A stretch of DNA of 64,000 nucleotides from Brachymonas denitrificans (GTDB lineage Bacteria > Pseudomonadota > Gammaproteobacteria > Burkholderiales > Burkholderiaceae_C): the NCBI RefSeq assembly GCF_907163135.1, contig NZ_CAJQUA010000001.1:1193001-1257000 (forward strand). The letters are read 5' to 3'. Every line of letters begins with the position of its first letter. Position 1 is the stretch's first letter. The notes under the pieces were generated by a model. It did no database searches. It was not told the DNA's origin and saw only the letters and a program-made list of their open reading frames with translations. Made by a program: the position numbers and the translations under genes. This document shows, piece by piece, positions 46,439 through 57,204 of the stretch.

Positions 46439-46511
46439 CATTGTTTCCGGATCAGCAGTGACGGCAGACCGGCCCGGATACAGTCAGCATCAGCGACAGC
46501 AGGCCTGGCTA

Positions 46512-47300
46512 TCAGGGTGCTTCCTGCTCGCCCTCTTCCGGCGCCTTGCTGATGCGCACGAACCAGCGCGAGCCCAGAATGCCGACTTCGTACAGCAGGC
46601 ACATGGGAATGGCCAACGCCAGTTGCGACAGCACGTCCGGCGGCGTGACAATGGCCGCCACCACGAAGGCCAGCACGATGAAGTAGCCGCGGAAGGACTT
46701 GAGTTTCTCGATGGTGACCATCTCGAAACGCACCAGCAGCATCACCACGATGGGCACCTGGAACGCCAGCGCAAACGCCAGATAGAGCGACAGGATGGCC
46801 TGCACATAGGAAGCAACATCCGGCGTGGCGGCCACAGAAGCCGGCGTGAAGTGCTGGATGAAGTTGAACATCTTGTCCAGCACGAAGAACTGCACGAAGG
46901 CAATGCCGCAGTAGGCGAGCAGGCTGCCGAATATGATCAGCGGCAGCGCAAAGCGTTTTTCGTGCGTGTACAGGCCCGGCGCCACGAAGGCCCACATCTG
47001 GTACATGATCCAGGGCAAGGCGCCCAGCACCGCCACCATCATCAGCACCTTGAGCGGGATGAAGAAGGGCGAGAACACGTCCACCGCAATCAGCTTGGCA
47101 TCGGGCGGCATGTGGGCACGGATGGGCTGGGCAACGAAATTGAGCAGGCCGTCGGGACCCGGGAAAAAGGCCAGAACCAGTGCGACGGCAGCAATACCAT
47201 AGATGGCATACAACAAGCGGTCGCGCAGCTCGATCAGGTGCTCGACGAAGGGCTGTTCGGTGCCAGCCAGTTCATCGTCCTTGGAATTGGGGTCGGCCAT
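46512..47300 (-). CDS. tatC: Sec-independent protein translocase TatC
   Basis: 262-residue membrane core of the twin-arginine translocase that reads Tat signal peptides. It contains PFVEHLIELRDRLLYAI at the N-terminus, the conserved FVAPGLYTHEKRF loop, and six hydrophobic helices. The C-terminus ends EEGEQEAP. It is last in the tatA-tatB-tatC cluster. Confidence 0.97.
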   Translation of the reverse strand: MADPNSKDDELAGTEQPFVEHLIELRDRLLYAIYGIAAVALVLAFFPGPDGLLNFVAQPIRAHMPPDAKLIAVDVFSPFFIPLKVLMMVAVLGALPWIMYQMWAFVAPGLYTHEKRFALPLIIFGSLLAYCGIAFVQFFVLDKMFNFIQHFTPASVAATPDVASYVQAILSLYLAFALAFQVPIVVMLLVRFEMVTIEKLKSFRGYFIVLAFVVAAIVTPPDVLSQLALAIPMCLLYEVGILGSRWFVRISKAPEEGEQEAP

Positions 47301-47379
47301 GGTGGGTCAGTGAAATCGTTCTGGCAGTGCTTTGCGCCAGGGGCGCAGCTGCCGGGCTGCCGGTTCGGGCATGGGGGGA

Positions 47380-47871
47380 TCAGAAGCGCTTTTTCGGGCG
47401 ATGGCGCGCCACGCGTGCCGCACCCGATTGCACATGCGTGCGCACGCCGTTCTGCATCTTGTACCAGCGCGGCATCGCACCACGCTTGACACGCCAGTTC
47501 TTGCGCGGCGGCGTGTAGACGGCGGGACGCGGCGAAAACCAGCTGCGGTCGGCATCGGCTTCGGGGTCGGCGGAGGTGAAGTCGCTCTCGGACGGCATGG
47601 CGCCTTCGAGGTCGCTGCGCACGGTACTGGCGGTTTTCTCGAAGCTCTGCTCCACGTCGCGGGCAGCGCTTTCGACCGAATCCTTCATCTTGCGCAACTC
47701 GTCCAGCTCCATGGAGCGGCTGACCTCGGCCTTGACGTCGTTGACGTAGCGTTGCGCCTTGCCCAGCAAGGTGCCGACGGTACGTGCCACACGCGGGAGC
47801 TTTTCCGGCCCGATGACGATCAACGCCACCGTGCCGATCAAGGCCAGCTTGGAAATGCCGAGGTCAATCAC
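47380..47871 (-). CDS. tatB: Sec-independent protein translocase TatB
   Basis: 163 residues. One N-terminal helix ([21 protein letters not shown]) is followed by the hinge [11 protein letters not shown] with conserved Glu and Pro, then an amphipathic helix and a long charged tail. The last about 60 residues are basic and longer than in E. coli. It forms the receptor complex with TatC. Confidence 0.95.
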   Translation of the reverse strand: MIDLGISKLALIGTVALIVIGPEKLPRVARTVGTLLGKAQRYVNDVKAEVSRSMELDELRKMKDSVESAARDVEQSFEKTASTVRSDLEGAMPSESDFTSADPEADADRSWFSPRPAVYTPPRKNWRVKRGAMPRWYKMQNGVRTHVQSGAARVARHRPKKRF

Positions 47872-47893
47872 GACGCGCCCTGCTCCTCACGCA

Positions 47894-48133
47894 TCAGGAC
47901 TTGGTCTTGGCTTCCACGTCGATGGCGCTGTCCTGCGCACCGGACGTCTTGTTGGCCACCTTGGGCTGTTCGCCAGCGGGGGTTTCCGGCTCGCTGCCGT
48001 CCTTCATGCCGTCCTTGAAGCCCTTGACGGCGCCGCCCAGGTCGGAACCGATGTTCTTCAGCTTCTTGGTACCAAAGATCATGACCACGATCAGCAGCAC
48101 GATCAGCCAGTGCCAGATGGAAAAAGAACCCAT
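47894..48133 (-). CDS. tatA: Sec-independent protein translocase TatA
   Basis: 79 residues: N-terminal helix ([21 protein letters not shown]), the [21 protein letters not shown] amphipathic helix and a polar tail. It polymerises to form the Tat pore. A 22-bp gap separates it from tatB. Confidence 0.95.
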   Translation of the reverse strand: MGSFSIWHWLIVLLIVVMIFGTKKLKNIGSDLGGAVKGFKDGMKDGSEPETPAGEQPKVANKTSGAQDSAIDVEAKTKS

Positions 48134-48233
48134 GATGAATCTCCTGTTTCAGTAAATGCGATTGTACGTGTGCCGCGCGTGCCGTGCCGGCCGCCGTTGT
48201 TGCAGAACCTTGGCCGGCGTCAGGCCTTTGCCA

Positions 48234-48617
48234 TCAGCCCTTGAGCCAGGGGCGCGGCCCGCCGATGACATGAACGTGCAGGTGGTGCACCTCCTGCCCG
48301 CCCTGCTCGCCGGTGTTGATGACGATGCGGTAGCCCCCTTGCGGATAGGGCTCGCAACCCTGTTCCAGCGCCAGCTTGGGCGCCAGCGTCATGATGCGGC
48401 CCATCAGGCCGGCGTCGGCCTCGGTGAGCGAGGCCATGGAGGGAATGTGGCGCTTGGGGATGATCAGGAAATGCACGGGCGCCCACGGCGAAATGTCGTG
48501 GAAAGCAAACAGTTCGTCATCCTCGTACACCTTGCGGGAAGAAATTTCGCCAGCGGCGATCTTGCAGAAGATGCAATCCGGATGCTTGTCCATGGGGATT
48601 TTCTGAGTGTCTGTCAT
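48234..48617 (-). CDS. Histidine-triad (HIT) nucleotide-binding protein
   Basis: 127 residues from the ATG at 48617 (an ATG at 48641 would add eight). It has the zinc-like DCIFCKIAAGEI start, FHDISPWAPVHFLIIPKRH, and the HIT motif HLHVHVIGG. HINT-type purine phosphoramidase is the likely activity. It lies between the his and tat clusters, as in many Burkholderiales. Confidence 0.92.
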   Translation of the reverse strand: MTDTQKIPMDKHPDCIFCKIAAGEISSRKVYEDDELFAFHDISPWAPVHFLIIPKRHIPSMASLTEADAGLMGRIMTLAPKLALEQGCEPYPQGGYRIVINTGEQGGQEVHHLHVHVIGGPRPWLKG

Positions 48618-48672
48618 CCGCGCATTATCGGACAGGTTCATGACAAGTTGTCACAAACCTGTATCGCAGCAT

Positions 48673-49128
48673 TCACACACCCACCGGGCGGTTGTCGTTC
48701 ATGGCGACCATGCCGCGCACGATGCGGTACAGGAACCAGATGGACACGATCGCCCAGGCCAGCATGCCCGGCAGCAACAACAGCAGGAACAGCGGGCTGG
48801 TCACCACGTACAGCACACCGGCCCACACCACGGAACGGATGCGCCAGGAGAAATGGCTTTCCTGCCAGGTGCCCGCGGCATCATCCTTCTTGACCAGATC
48901 GATCACGAACGCCACGATCAGCAGCGCGATACTGACCTGGAAACCCGGCACCACGGCCGCCACGGCCACGATCAGGTGCAGCAGGTAGCTGATCCAGCCC
49001 ACGGTCTTCAGACCTTCGGCACGCTGCAGCGCGGCGCTGTCGGCCTGGGCCGCGGCCGAGCCGAAGCCGGTGCCGTTGGGCAGCTGCTGGCGGGTTTCGC
49101 GGGCTTTCACGTCGATCACATCATTCAT
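48673..49128 (-). CDS. Conserved membrane protein, DUF4870-like
   Basis: 151 residues from the ATG at 49128, with GGAGG seven bases upstream. The N-terminal 50 residues are polar. Three or four hydrophobic segments follow (about 44-65, 70-82, 103-125, 128-140), with SIWFLYRIVRGMVAMND at the end. It is found between his and HIT genes. Function unknown. Confidence 0.75.
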   Translation of the reverse strand: MNDVIDVKARETRQQLPNGTGFGSAAAQADSAALQRAEGLKTVGWISYLLHLIVAVAAVVPGFQVSIALLIVAFVIDLVKKDDAAGTWQESHFSWRIRSVVWAGVLYVVTSPLFLLLLLPGMLAWAIVSIWFLYRIVRGMVAMNDNRPVGV

Positions 49129-49179
49129 CTCGCGCCTCCGTGCGGATTGCTCCGCCTGTTGCGCCCGCAACCGTGCGGG

Positions 49180-49530
49180 CTAGCCAGCCGGACGGCTGGC
49201 CTTCTCTTCAATGCCACTGATCCCCTCGCGGCGTGCAAGTTCCGCGACGACATCTTCCGGCCTCAGACCATAGTGCGTGAGTGCGACCATGGTGTGAAAC
49301 CACAGGTCGGCCACTTCGTACACCAGCTTGGACTTGTCCGCGCCGGCATCCACGTCCTTGGCTGCCATCACCGTTTCGGTGGCCTCCTCGCCGATCTTCT
49401 TGAGAAAGGCATCGGGCCCCTTGTGCAACAGCCTGGCCACGTAGCTGGTTTCGGGATTCCCACCGCTGGATGGCAGGCGCGATTCCAGCACATCGGCCAC
49501 GCGTGCGAGGATTTCGGTGGAGATCATCAT
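49180..49530 (-). CDS. hisE: Phosphoribosyl-ATP pyrophosphatase
   Basis: Second step of histidine synthesis. It has 116 residues of the MazG-like all-alpha fold, with [30 protein letters not shown] carrying the metal-binding EExxE set, and YEVADLWFH. It is a separate gene from hisI (9-bp gap), unlike the fused enterobacterial HisIE. Confidence 0.95.
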   Translation of the reverse strand: MMISTEILARVADVLESRLPSSGGNPETSYVARLLHKGPDAFLKKIGEEATETVMAAKDVDAGADKSKLVYEVADLWFHTMVALTHYGLRPEDVVAELARREGISGIEEKASRPAG

Positions 49531-49539
49531 CTCTGCCCC

Positions 49540-49941
49540 TTACTTGTAGATGGTTTCCGGGTCTTTCAAGACCGGATCGACGGCCTGCCACTGGCCATTT
49601 TGCAAGCTCTGGTAAAAGCAGCTGTGGCGGCCGGTGTGGCAGGCAATGCCGGGCTCGTGCCCGGTCTGCGTGATCTTGAGCAGCACCACGTCGTTGTCGC
49701 AATCGAGGCGGATGGCGTGCACGGTCTGCACGTGGCCGCTCTCTTCGCCCTTGAACCAGAGCTTGTTGCGCGAGCGGCTGAAATACACCGCGCGGCCCAG
49801 CTCGGCCGTTTTCTGCAGCGCTTCGCGGTTCATCCAGGCGAACATCATCACGTCGCCACTCGAGGCTTCCTGGGCAATCACCGGCACCAGGCCGCTGGCG
49901 TCCCATTGCACGGCGTCCAGCCAGTCGATCGGGTTTGTCAT
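49540..49941 (-). CDS. hisI: Phosphoribosyl-AMP cyclohydrolase
   Basis: Third step of histidine synthesis. It has 133 residues, with [17 protein letters not shown], the Mg site DCDND and the zinc site [10 protein letters not shown]. It lies between hisF and hisE. Confidence 0.96.
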   Translation of the reverse strand: MTNPIDWLDAVQWDASGLVPVIAQEASSGDVMMFAWMNREALQKTAELGRAVYFSRSRNKLWFKGEESGHVQTVHAIRLDCDNDVVLLKITQTGHEPGIACHTGRHSCFYQSLQNGQWQAVDPVLKDPETIYK

Positions 49942-50019
49942 CGAAGAAATCCTTTGTGAAATCGGCAGGATCCGGCTCCGTCTGGCGGGCCGGCGCCGGG
50001 GCGTTGCCCCTGCGGAGAA

Positions 50020-50795
<776 letters not shown>

Positions 50796-50802
<7 letters not shown>

Positions 50803-51755
50803 GCGTCGATTGTAGCGGCAGCTTTTGGCGTAGCGGCCTGCAGGCCCTGCGCCGGTGTGGGATAGCGCAGCACCAGACCCAGTTCGCGCTTGAGGCGGCG
50901 GTTGTGCAGGCGGCGCGATTCCTGCATGAAGCTCAGCAGTGTGGCCGGCAGTTGCTCTCGGGCCTGCTCCAGCGGCAGACGCGGCGGGCGCGGCAGGCCG
51001 TACAGGTCGGCAGCCAGGTCGAAATAATCGCCCATGCGGCTGCAGGAGTCGTCGTTGGCGTTGTAGACGCGCTGGGGGGCTCCCTTCCACAAGGCGCGCA
51101 GACAGGCGCGTGCCAGGTCATCGGCGTGGATGTGATTGGTGAATACATCGTCCTGCTGCACCAGCACCGGGGTGCCGCGCAACAGGCGCTCGCGCGGCGT
51201 GCCTCCTTCGCGGTCGGGCGCGTAGATGCCGGGGATGCGCAGGATGCACACCGCCGGCAGGCCCATGCCGGCGCAGCCCCACTGGCGCAAGGCCTGCTCG
51301 GCATCCACGCGGCGCCGGGCGCGCGCCGTGAGGGGAGCACAGGGAGCCGTTTCATCCGTCCATTGCCCGCCACGATTGCCGTAGACACCACTGGTGCTGC
51401 CGTAGATCACGCGTCGTGGCAGGCGTCCGCGTCGCAATGCGCCAATCAGCGCGCGCGTGCGCGGGTCGGCATCGGGCGACTCCGCGCCGGGGGGCGCCAG
51501 GTGCAGCAGGCTGTGTGCGAGACCGGCCAGGCGGTGCAGCGTGGCCGGCGCATCCAGGTTGCCGGACAGCACGCGGATGCCGGCGGCGCGCAGCATGGCA
51601 GCACGCTCCGGGGTGCTGTTCAGGGCCAGCACCTGCATGCGCTGCGTGTCCAGCTTGCGCACCACGCGCATGCCCACATCGCCACAGCCGACGATCAGCA
51701 GACGATGGCGGCGAAAGCGCGCCGGCAAGGCGCGGGAACGGACTCGGAAGATCAT
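50796..51755 (-). CDS. NAD-dependent epimerase/dehydratase-like (extended SDR) protein
   Basis: 319 residues. The Rossmann motif is [17 protein letters not shown] near the N-terminus. Catalytic-like residues are in YGSTSGVYG and a downstream basic stretch, though the classical YxxxK is not obvious. An [15 protein letters not shown] segment matches the extended SDR fold. I use the ATG at 51755; one at 51785 would add ten residues. Substrate unknown. It is the first gene of the his-HIT-tat block, and its stop lies inside the hisF start. Confidence 0.8.
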
Positions 51756-51873
51756 GAAACAGGCCCTGGAAACCCTGCTGGCCATGGGCTGGCGGCGCAG
51801 ACGTTAAGCGTGGAGTCATCAGTCCGGGAGATAATACCGGCAATTGTTTCAGGATTGCAGGAGAGCGATTTTC

Positions 51874-52929
51874 ATGGGTTATCAGGTCAATGTGCAGCCG
51901 AGCGGTCGGCAGTTTGAGGTGCTGGATGGCGAAACAGTGCTCGAGGCGGGCATCCGCCAGGGAATCGGCCTGCCCTACGGCTGCAAGGACGGCGCCTGCG
52001 GCTCATGCAAGTGCAAGAAGATCAGTGGCAACGTGGAGCACAAGCCCTACCAGCCGAGCGCACTGAGCGAGGATGAGGCTGCACAGGGTTTCGTGCTGAC
52101 CTGCCGCGCGGTTCCGGGCAGCGATCTGGTGCTGGAATCGCGCCAGGTCACTTCCGAAGGCGCCTATCCGGTACGCAAGATGCCGGTGCGCGTGCTGGGC
52201 ATGGAACAGCTCTCGAGCGACGTGATGCGTCTGACGCTGCAACTGCCGGCCAATGCACCGATGCAGTTCCATGCCGGCCAGTATCTGGATTTTCTGCTGG
52301 CCGACGGCCAGCGCCGCAGCTACTCGATGGCAACGGCACCACACCAGGTCGACCCGAACAAGCCGCAGGTGGAACTGCACGTGCGCCACATGCCGGGCGG
52401 CAAGTTCACCGATCACGTGTTCTCGGCCATGAAGGAAAAGGAAATCCTGCGCGTCGAAGGCCCGTTCGGCAGCTTCTTCCTGCGCGACAACAGCGCCGGC
52501 CCGGTGCTGTTCCTGGCCTCGGGCACGGGTTTTGCACCCATCAAGGCCATTCTCGAGCACATGACCCACACCGGCAACCAGCGCAAGGTGTTCCTCTACT
52601 GGGGTGCCCGTCGCCCGGTGGACATCTACATGCACCAGTGGATGCTGGACTACTGCGCGGCACACCCCAACGTCAGCTACGTGCCGGTGGTGTCCGACGC
52701 ACTGCCGGAAGACGTGTGGGAAGGCAAGCGCGGCCTCGCGCTGAACCAGATGCTGCAGGATCACCCCGACATGAGCAGCTACCAGCTCTACGCCTGTGGC
52801 GTGCCCGCCATGGTGCATGCGGCCCATGCGCAGTGCGTGGGCAAGGCGCAGCTGCCGGAAGACTCCTTCTTCGCTGACGCTTTCACCTCGCTGAAAGACA
52901 AGACGGCACAAACTGCCACATCGGCCTGA
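51874..52929 (+). CDS. 2Fe-2S ferredoxin / FAD-NAD(P)H reductase (CDP-6-deoxy-delta-3,4-glucoseen reductase-like)
   Basis: 351 residues. An N-terminal plant-type ferredoxin domain carries the cluster in CKDGACGSCKCKK (Cys spacing C-x4-C-x2-C) plus a later Cys in VLTCRA. An FNR module follows, with RRSYSMATA for FAD and SGTGFAPIKAI for nucleotide. It is an electron-transfer reductase of the AscD/oxygenase-reductase type, but no oxygenase partner is adjacent, so the acceptor is unknown. AGGAGA precedes the ATG at 51874. Confidence 0.88.
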   Translation: MGYQVNVQPSGRQFEVLDGETVLEAGIRQGIGLPYGCKDGACGSCKCKKISGNVEHKPYQPSALSEDEAAQGFVLTCRAVPGSDLVLESRQVTSEGAYPVRKMPVRVLGMEQLSSDVMRLTLQLPANAPMQFHAGQYLDFLLADGQRRSYSMATAPHQVDPNKPQVELHVRHMPGGKFTDHVFSAMKEKEILRVEGPFGSFFLRDNSAGPVLFLASGTGFAPIKAILEHMTHTGNQRKVFLYWGARRPVDIYMHQWMLDYCAAHPNVSYVPVVSDALPEDVWEGKRGLALNQMLQDHPDMSSYQLYACGVPAMVHAAHAQCVGKAQLPEDSFFADAFTSLKDKTAQTATSA

Positions 52930-52968
52930 TGACGAACGGGCGCGCCGCCGCCGTTTACGCGGCGCGCG

Positions 52969-53394
52969 TCATGCCGATAGCTCCACCAGCCGGATGCGGT
53001 TGCCATCCGGGTCAAGCAGGTAGAGCATGCGCAACATATGCATGCTGCCCTTGCGGATCACCGGGCCCTCTACCGGAGAACGGCCGGCTGCCTGTATGCG
53101 CGCCCGGACATAGTCCAGCGGATAGCGCGAAAGAAAATACAGGTCCTGCGCCAGCGTTCCCGGAACACGACGCAACCGGGTGCGACGGATACGGCCGGCC
53201 TCCCGGGAAGAGGCCATGCTGATGGTTTCATCCCTGATCAGCAGCACATCGCAGGACCTGGCGACCCCACCCTCCCGCGACCGCACGGACTCCTCCTGGT
53301 CCGCTTGCCGCGGCACATACCGCAGTCCGACGACGTTCGTGTAGAAGTCGATCGACTGTTCGATATTGGTGGTGCAGATATATTGGGCGAGCAT
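52969..53394 (-). CDS. Glyoxalase/VOC-fold protein
   Basis: 141 residues. The beta-alpha-beta-beta-beta modules begin with ICTTNIEQSIDFYTNVVGLRYV and end with LYLLDPDGNRIRLVELSA, the usual VOC start and metal-ligand end. The middle is unusually basic, and one ligand position is not clear. Substrate unknown. Start at the ATG at 53394. It is convergent with the reductase gene. Confidence 0.78.
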   Translation of the reverse strand: MLAQYICTTNIEQSIDFYTNVVGLRYVPRQADQEESVRSREGGVARSCDVLLIRDETISMASSREAGRIRRTRLRRVPGTLAQDLYFLSRYPLDYVRARIQAAGRSPVEGPVIRKGSMHMLRMLYLLDPDGNRIRLVELSA

Positions 53395-53538
53395 GACCTG
53401 TCCTGTGCATGCACAGTTTAGGCCCAAGCCCCCAAGAAATGAGGGCTTGCGCTCGTGCCACGCTCACAAAGCGTGAACTATGCAACATACATGCAAACGC
53501 ATGCTGCCTGACGTTGCCGTTCAGCGAATTGCGCCGTC

Positions 53539-54255
53539 TTACTCGCCGAGATACGCAGCACGCACGCGCGGGTCGTTCAGCATCTGCTGTGCGTCGCCCG
53601 CCATGGTCAGAATGCCGGACTCCATTACATAGCCGCGGTCGGCAATACCGAGCGCGCGGCTGGCATTCTGCTCCACCAGCATCATGGTCACGCCCTGCTT
53701 GTAGACTTCTTCCACCACCTCGAAGATCTTGTCGACCATGATGGGCGACAGGCCCATGGAGGGTTCATCGAGCAGCAGCAGCTTGGGTTGCGCCATCAGG
53801 CCGCGCGCCATGGCCAGCATCTGCTGTTCGCCCCCTGACATGGTGCCTGCCAGTTGCGAGCGACGCTCCTTCAGGCGCGGAAACAGCGCGAACATGCGCT
53901 CGATGTCCTGCGCGATGCCTGCCTTGTCGTCGCGGATGAAGGCGCCCATCTGCAGGTTCTCGACGATGGTCATGCGCGTGAAGATGCCACGGCCTTCCGG
54001 AATCATCACCAGGCCTTCCCTGACCATGTCCCAGGCGCCCCGGCCCTTGATGCTCTTGCCGAGAAAGGCAATGTCCCCGGCTTTGATCGGCAGCAGGCCG
54101 GTGATCGCCTTCATCGTGGTGGTCTTGCCGGCACCGTTGGAGCCGATCAGCGAAACCAGCTCGCCCTCGCGCACCTCGAAATCCACGCCCTTGACGGCGT
54201 TGATGCCACCGTAGGCCACTTCCAGGCCGCTTACTTTCAACAATACATTTGCCAT
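53539..54255 (-). CDS. livF: Branched-chain amino-acid ABC transporter ATPase LivF
   Basis: 238-residue ATPase with Walker A GSNGAGKTTT, signature MSGGEQQML, Walker B LLLLDEPSMGL and the YLGE end typical of LivF. It pairs with LivG to power uptake through LivH-LivM. It is the last gene of the operon. The real ligand could be another amino acid or carboxylate, because the family is broad. Confidence 0.94.
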   Translation of the reverse strand: MANVLLKVSGLEVAYGGINAVKGVDFEVREGELVSLIGSNGAGKTTTMKAITGLLPIKAGDIAFLGKSIKGRGAWDMVREGLVMIPEGRGIFTRMTIVENLQMGAFIRDDKAGIAQDIERMFALFPRLKERRSQLAGTMSGGEQQMLAMARGLMAQPKLLLLDEPSMGLSPIMVDKIFEVVEEVYKQGVTMMLVEQNASRALGIADRGYVMESGILTMAGDAQQMLNDPRVRAAYLGE

Positions 54256-54265
54256 CTTGCTTGCC

Positions 54266-55036
54266 TCAGTGGTGGCCTGTGCCCAGGTATGCCTCGATCA
54301 CTTTTTCGTTCTTCTGCACTTCGGCAGGGGTGCCCTCGGCAATCGGCTTGCCGTAATCCAGCACCGTCACACGGTCGCACAGGCCCATCACCAGCTTGAC
54401 GTCATGCTCGATCAGCAGGATGGTGCGGTTGTCCTTGCGGATGCGGTCGATCAGCTCGCGCAGTTGCACCTTTTCGGTGGCGTTCATGCCGGCCGCCGGT
54501 TCGTCCAGCGCGATCAGCTTGGGTTCGGTGGCCAGGGCGCGTGCGATCTCGAGGCGGCGCTGGTCGCCGTAGCTCAGGGTTCGGGCGCGGAAATTGGCAT
54601 ATTTGCCGATGCCGACATAGTCGAGCAGCTCCTGCGCACGCTGGCGGATGGCGGCCTCCTCGGCCTTGAAGGCGGGCGTCTTGAAGATGGCGCCGATCAC
54701 GCCCGAGCGTGTACGGATGTGGCGCCCGACCATCACGTTCTCGAGTGCCGTCATTTCGGCAAACAGGCGGATGTTCTGGAAGGTGCGCGCGATGCCCGCC
54801 TGCGCCACCTTGTGCACGGCCGTCGGCTCGTAGGGCTTGCCGCCGAGCTCGAAGCTGCCGCTGTCAGGCGTGTACAGCCCCGTCAGCACGTTGAAGAAAG
54901 TGGTCTTTCCGGCACCGTTGGGACCGATCAGACCGTAGACCTGGCCCTGCTCGATGTGCATGTGCACATCGCTCAGTGCCTGCAGGCCGCCGAAGCGCTT
55001 GGAAACGTTCTTGACGTTGAGAATGGTAGTACCCAT
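54266..55036 (-). CDS. livG: Branched-chain amino-acid ABC transporter ATPase LivG
   Basis: 256-residue ATPase with Walker A GPNGAGKTTFFNVLTG, signature LSYGDQRRLEIARAL and Walker B LIALDEPAAGMNATE, the long AAGMN form typical of LivG. It lies 10 bp upstream of livF. Confidence 0.95.
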   Translation of the reverse strand: MGTTILNVKNVSKRFGGLQALSDVHMHIEQGQVYGLIGPNGAGKTTFFNVLTGLYTPDSGSFELGGKPYEPTAVHKVAQAGIARTFQNIRLFAEMTALENVMVGRHIRTRSGVIGAIFKTPAFKAEEAAIRQRAQELLDYVGIGKYANFRARTLSYGDQRRLEIARALATEPKLIALDEPAAGMNATEKVQLRELIDRIRKDNRTILLIEHDVKLVMGLCDRVTVLDYGKPIAEGTPAEVQKNEKVIEAYLGTGHH

Positions 55037-55057
55037 GATGAATGCTGCGCTCCGGCT

Positions 55058-56257
55058 TCAGGGGTTGACGGTGTCCTGGCGGACTTCGATGGTGCCGGGA
55101 ATCGCATCCGAGGGTGAATCCACGCCGGGCGGGTTCTGCTGGGCCGTGTCGGGGCGAATGTGGTCAGCCTGACTGTCGGCCTGCGACTTGCCCTGGCCGT
55201 GTTCGGGCGAGGGCCACAGGCCACGCGGGCGCAGCAGCATCACGGAGATCATGGCAAGCGCAATCAGCAGCTGGCGCAGGATGGCGGGGTCGAGTCGGCC
55301 ATCGGTCATGGCCTGCAGCGGGTGCGCCACGTAGCGCAGCACTTCGGGCAATGCGGACAGCAGCACGGCACCCAGAATCACGCCCGGCAGATGGCCCAGG
55401 CCGCCCAGCACCACCATGGCCACGATCATCACCGACTCCATCAGGCTGAAGGATTCGGGCGACACGAAACCCTGGAAGCTGGCAAACATGGCACCGGAAA
55501 TACCGCCGAAGGTGGCGCCCATGCCGAAGGCCAGCAGCTTCAGGTTGCGCGTATTCAAGCCCATGGCCTGCGCCGCTGTCTGGTCTTCACGGATGGCCAT
55601 CCAGGCGCGGCCGATACGGGAGTCCTGCAGGCGATAGCAGATGATAACGGTAAATACCACCAGGATCAGGAACAGGTAGTAGTACAGCGAGACCGACTCG
55701 ATGGTGAAGCCGCCGATCTTGAGCGACTTGGACAGCGGATAGCCGAACACCGTCACGGGGTCGATCTGGCCGATGCCCTTGGGACCATTGGTGATATTGA
55801 CCGGTGCATCCAGGTTGTTCATGAAAATGCGGATGATCTCGCCGAAGCCCAGCGTCACGATGGCCAGATAGTCACCGCGCAGCTTGAGCAGCGGGTAACC
55901 CAGCAGCACGCCGACCAGACCGGCCAGCGCAGCCGCGATCGGAATCACCGCCCAGAGCGGCAGATGCATGCCGTTGGGAAAGCTCGCCGCAATGGCCGGG
56001 AAGGTCTCGATCAGGTGCGGCGAAGCGAGCAGGCCGAACAGATAGGCCCCTACCGCATAGAAAGCGACATAGCCCAGGTCCAGCAGGCCGGCGTAGCCGA
56101 CCACGATGTTCAGGCCCAGCGCCAGCATGATGTACAGCAGCGCGAGGTCGGCAATGCGTACCCAGGCGTTGCCGAAATACTGCAGGACCAGCGGCAGCAC
56201 GAGCATGCCCAGCGCCGCCAGCAGGAAAACAACCAGTTTGTTCTTGGAAGATGCCAT
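55058..56257 (-). CDS. livM: Branched-chain amino-acid ABC transporter permease LivM
   Basis: 399 residues with about ten hydrophobic helices. It has the family stretch YAGLLDLGYVAFYAVGAYLFG and the EAA-like loop IRIFMNNLDAPVNITNGPKGIG. The last about 50 residues after RPRGLWPS are a polar Gln/Asp/Pro-rich tail that most LivM proteins lack. Confidence 0.94.
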   Translation of the reverse strand: MASSKNKLVVFLLAALGMLVLPLVLQYFGNAWVRIADLALLYIMLALGLNIVVGYAGLLDLGYVAFYAVGAYLFGLLASPHLIETFPAIAASFPNGMHLPLWAVIPIAAALAGLVGVLLGYPLLKLRGDYLAIVTLGFGEIIRIFMNNLDAPVNITNGPKGIGQIDPVTVFGYPLSKSLKIGGFTIESVSLYYYLFLILVVFTVIICYRLQDSRIGRAWMAIREDQTAAQAMGLNTRNLKLLAFGMGATFGGISGAMFASFQGFVSPESFSLMESVMIVAMVVLGGLGHLPGVILGAVLLSALPEVLRYVAHPLQAMTDGRLDPAILRQLLIALAMISVMLLRPRGLWPSPEHGQGKSQADSQADHIRPDTAQQNPPGVDSPSDAIPGTIEVRQDTVNP

Positions 56258-56274
56258 GGTGCTCTCCTTCGTGA

Positions 56275-57204
56275 TCAGGCGCGGTCCGCCACACGCTCAC
56301 CCAGCAGGCCGGAGGGGCGCAGCGTCAGGATCACGATCAGCACGATGAAGGCCAGGATGTCGGTGTAGTTGCTGCCCAGCACGCCACCGGTGAGCGCGCC
56401 CAGATAGCCGGAGCCGATCGATTCGATCAGGCCCAGCAGCATGCCGCCGATCACAGCGCCAGCCAGGTTGCCGATGCCGCCGAAAACGGCTGCCGTGAAG
56501 GCCTTCAGACCCGGCAGGAAGCCCATGGTGTGCTGCACGGTGCCATAGTTGGCCGCGTACATCACGCCGGCAATGGCTGCCAGCACGGCACCGATGATGA
56601 AGGTGGCGGAAATCACCGTATCGGGCTTCACGCCCATCAGCGAGGCCACACGCGGGTTCTCGGCCGTGGCGCGCATGGCCCGGCCCAGCTTGGTTGCATT
56701 GACCAGATACATCAGCGCAGCCAGCGAGATGGCCGTTACCGCCAGTGCCGCGATCTGCGTCACGGTGATCACGGCGCCCCCCACCTGGAACGGCGTGGAG
56801 GACAGCAGCGTGGGATAGGCCTTGTAGTTCGGCTTCCAGATGATCATGGCCAGCGTCTGCAGCAGGATGCTCATGCCGATGGCGGTGATCAGCGGAGCCA
56901 GGCGCGGACTGTTGCGCAACGGCCGGTAGGCAACTTTCTCGATCGTGAAGTTGAGCACCGCCGCCACGATGCAGGCGATGACCATCGAGATGAGCAGGAT
57001 CAGCCAGCCGGGTGTATCGGGCATGCTGCCCTGCATCAGTCCGATGATGGTCCAGCTGGTGAGAGCGCCGATCATCAGCACTTCGCCGTGCGCAAAATTG
57101 ATGAGGTTGATGATGCCGTACACCATGGTGTAGCCAAGGGCTACCAGGGCATACATGCTGCCGAGGACGAGACCGTTGATGATCTGCTGCAGCAAGATTT
57201 CCAT
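56275..57204 (-). CDS. livH: Branched-chain amino-acid ABC transporter permease LivH
   Basis: 309 residues from the ATG at 57204 (MEILLQQIINGLVLGSMYAL), GGAG upstream. About eight helices, with INFAHGEVLMIGA and GVKPDTVISATFIIG motifs. It is the first gene of the operon; the periplasmic binding-protein gene is missing both here and in the 272-bp region upstream. Confidence 0.95.
   Translation of the reverse strand: MEILLQQIINGLVLGSMYALVALGYTMVYGIINLINFAHGEVLMIGALTSWTIIGLMQGSMPDTPGWLILLISMVIACIVAAVLNFTIEKVAYRPLRNSPRLAPLITAIGMSILLQTLAMIIWKPNYKAYPTLLSSTPFQVGGAVITVTQIAALAVTAISLAALMYLVNATKLGRAMRATAENPRVASLMGVKPDTVISATFIIGAVLAAIAGVMYAANYGTVQHTMGFLPGLKAFTAAVFGGIGNLAGAVIGGMLLGLIESIGSGYLGALTGGVLGSNYTDILAFIVLIVILTLRPSGLLGERVADRA

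Noticed and set aside
53425-53460. Hairpin between livF and the VOC gene.
   Set aside because: A 7-bp stem with a large loop and no T run; insufficient to call a terminator.
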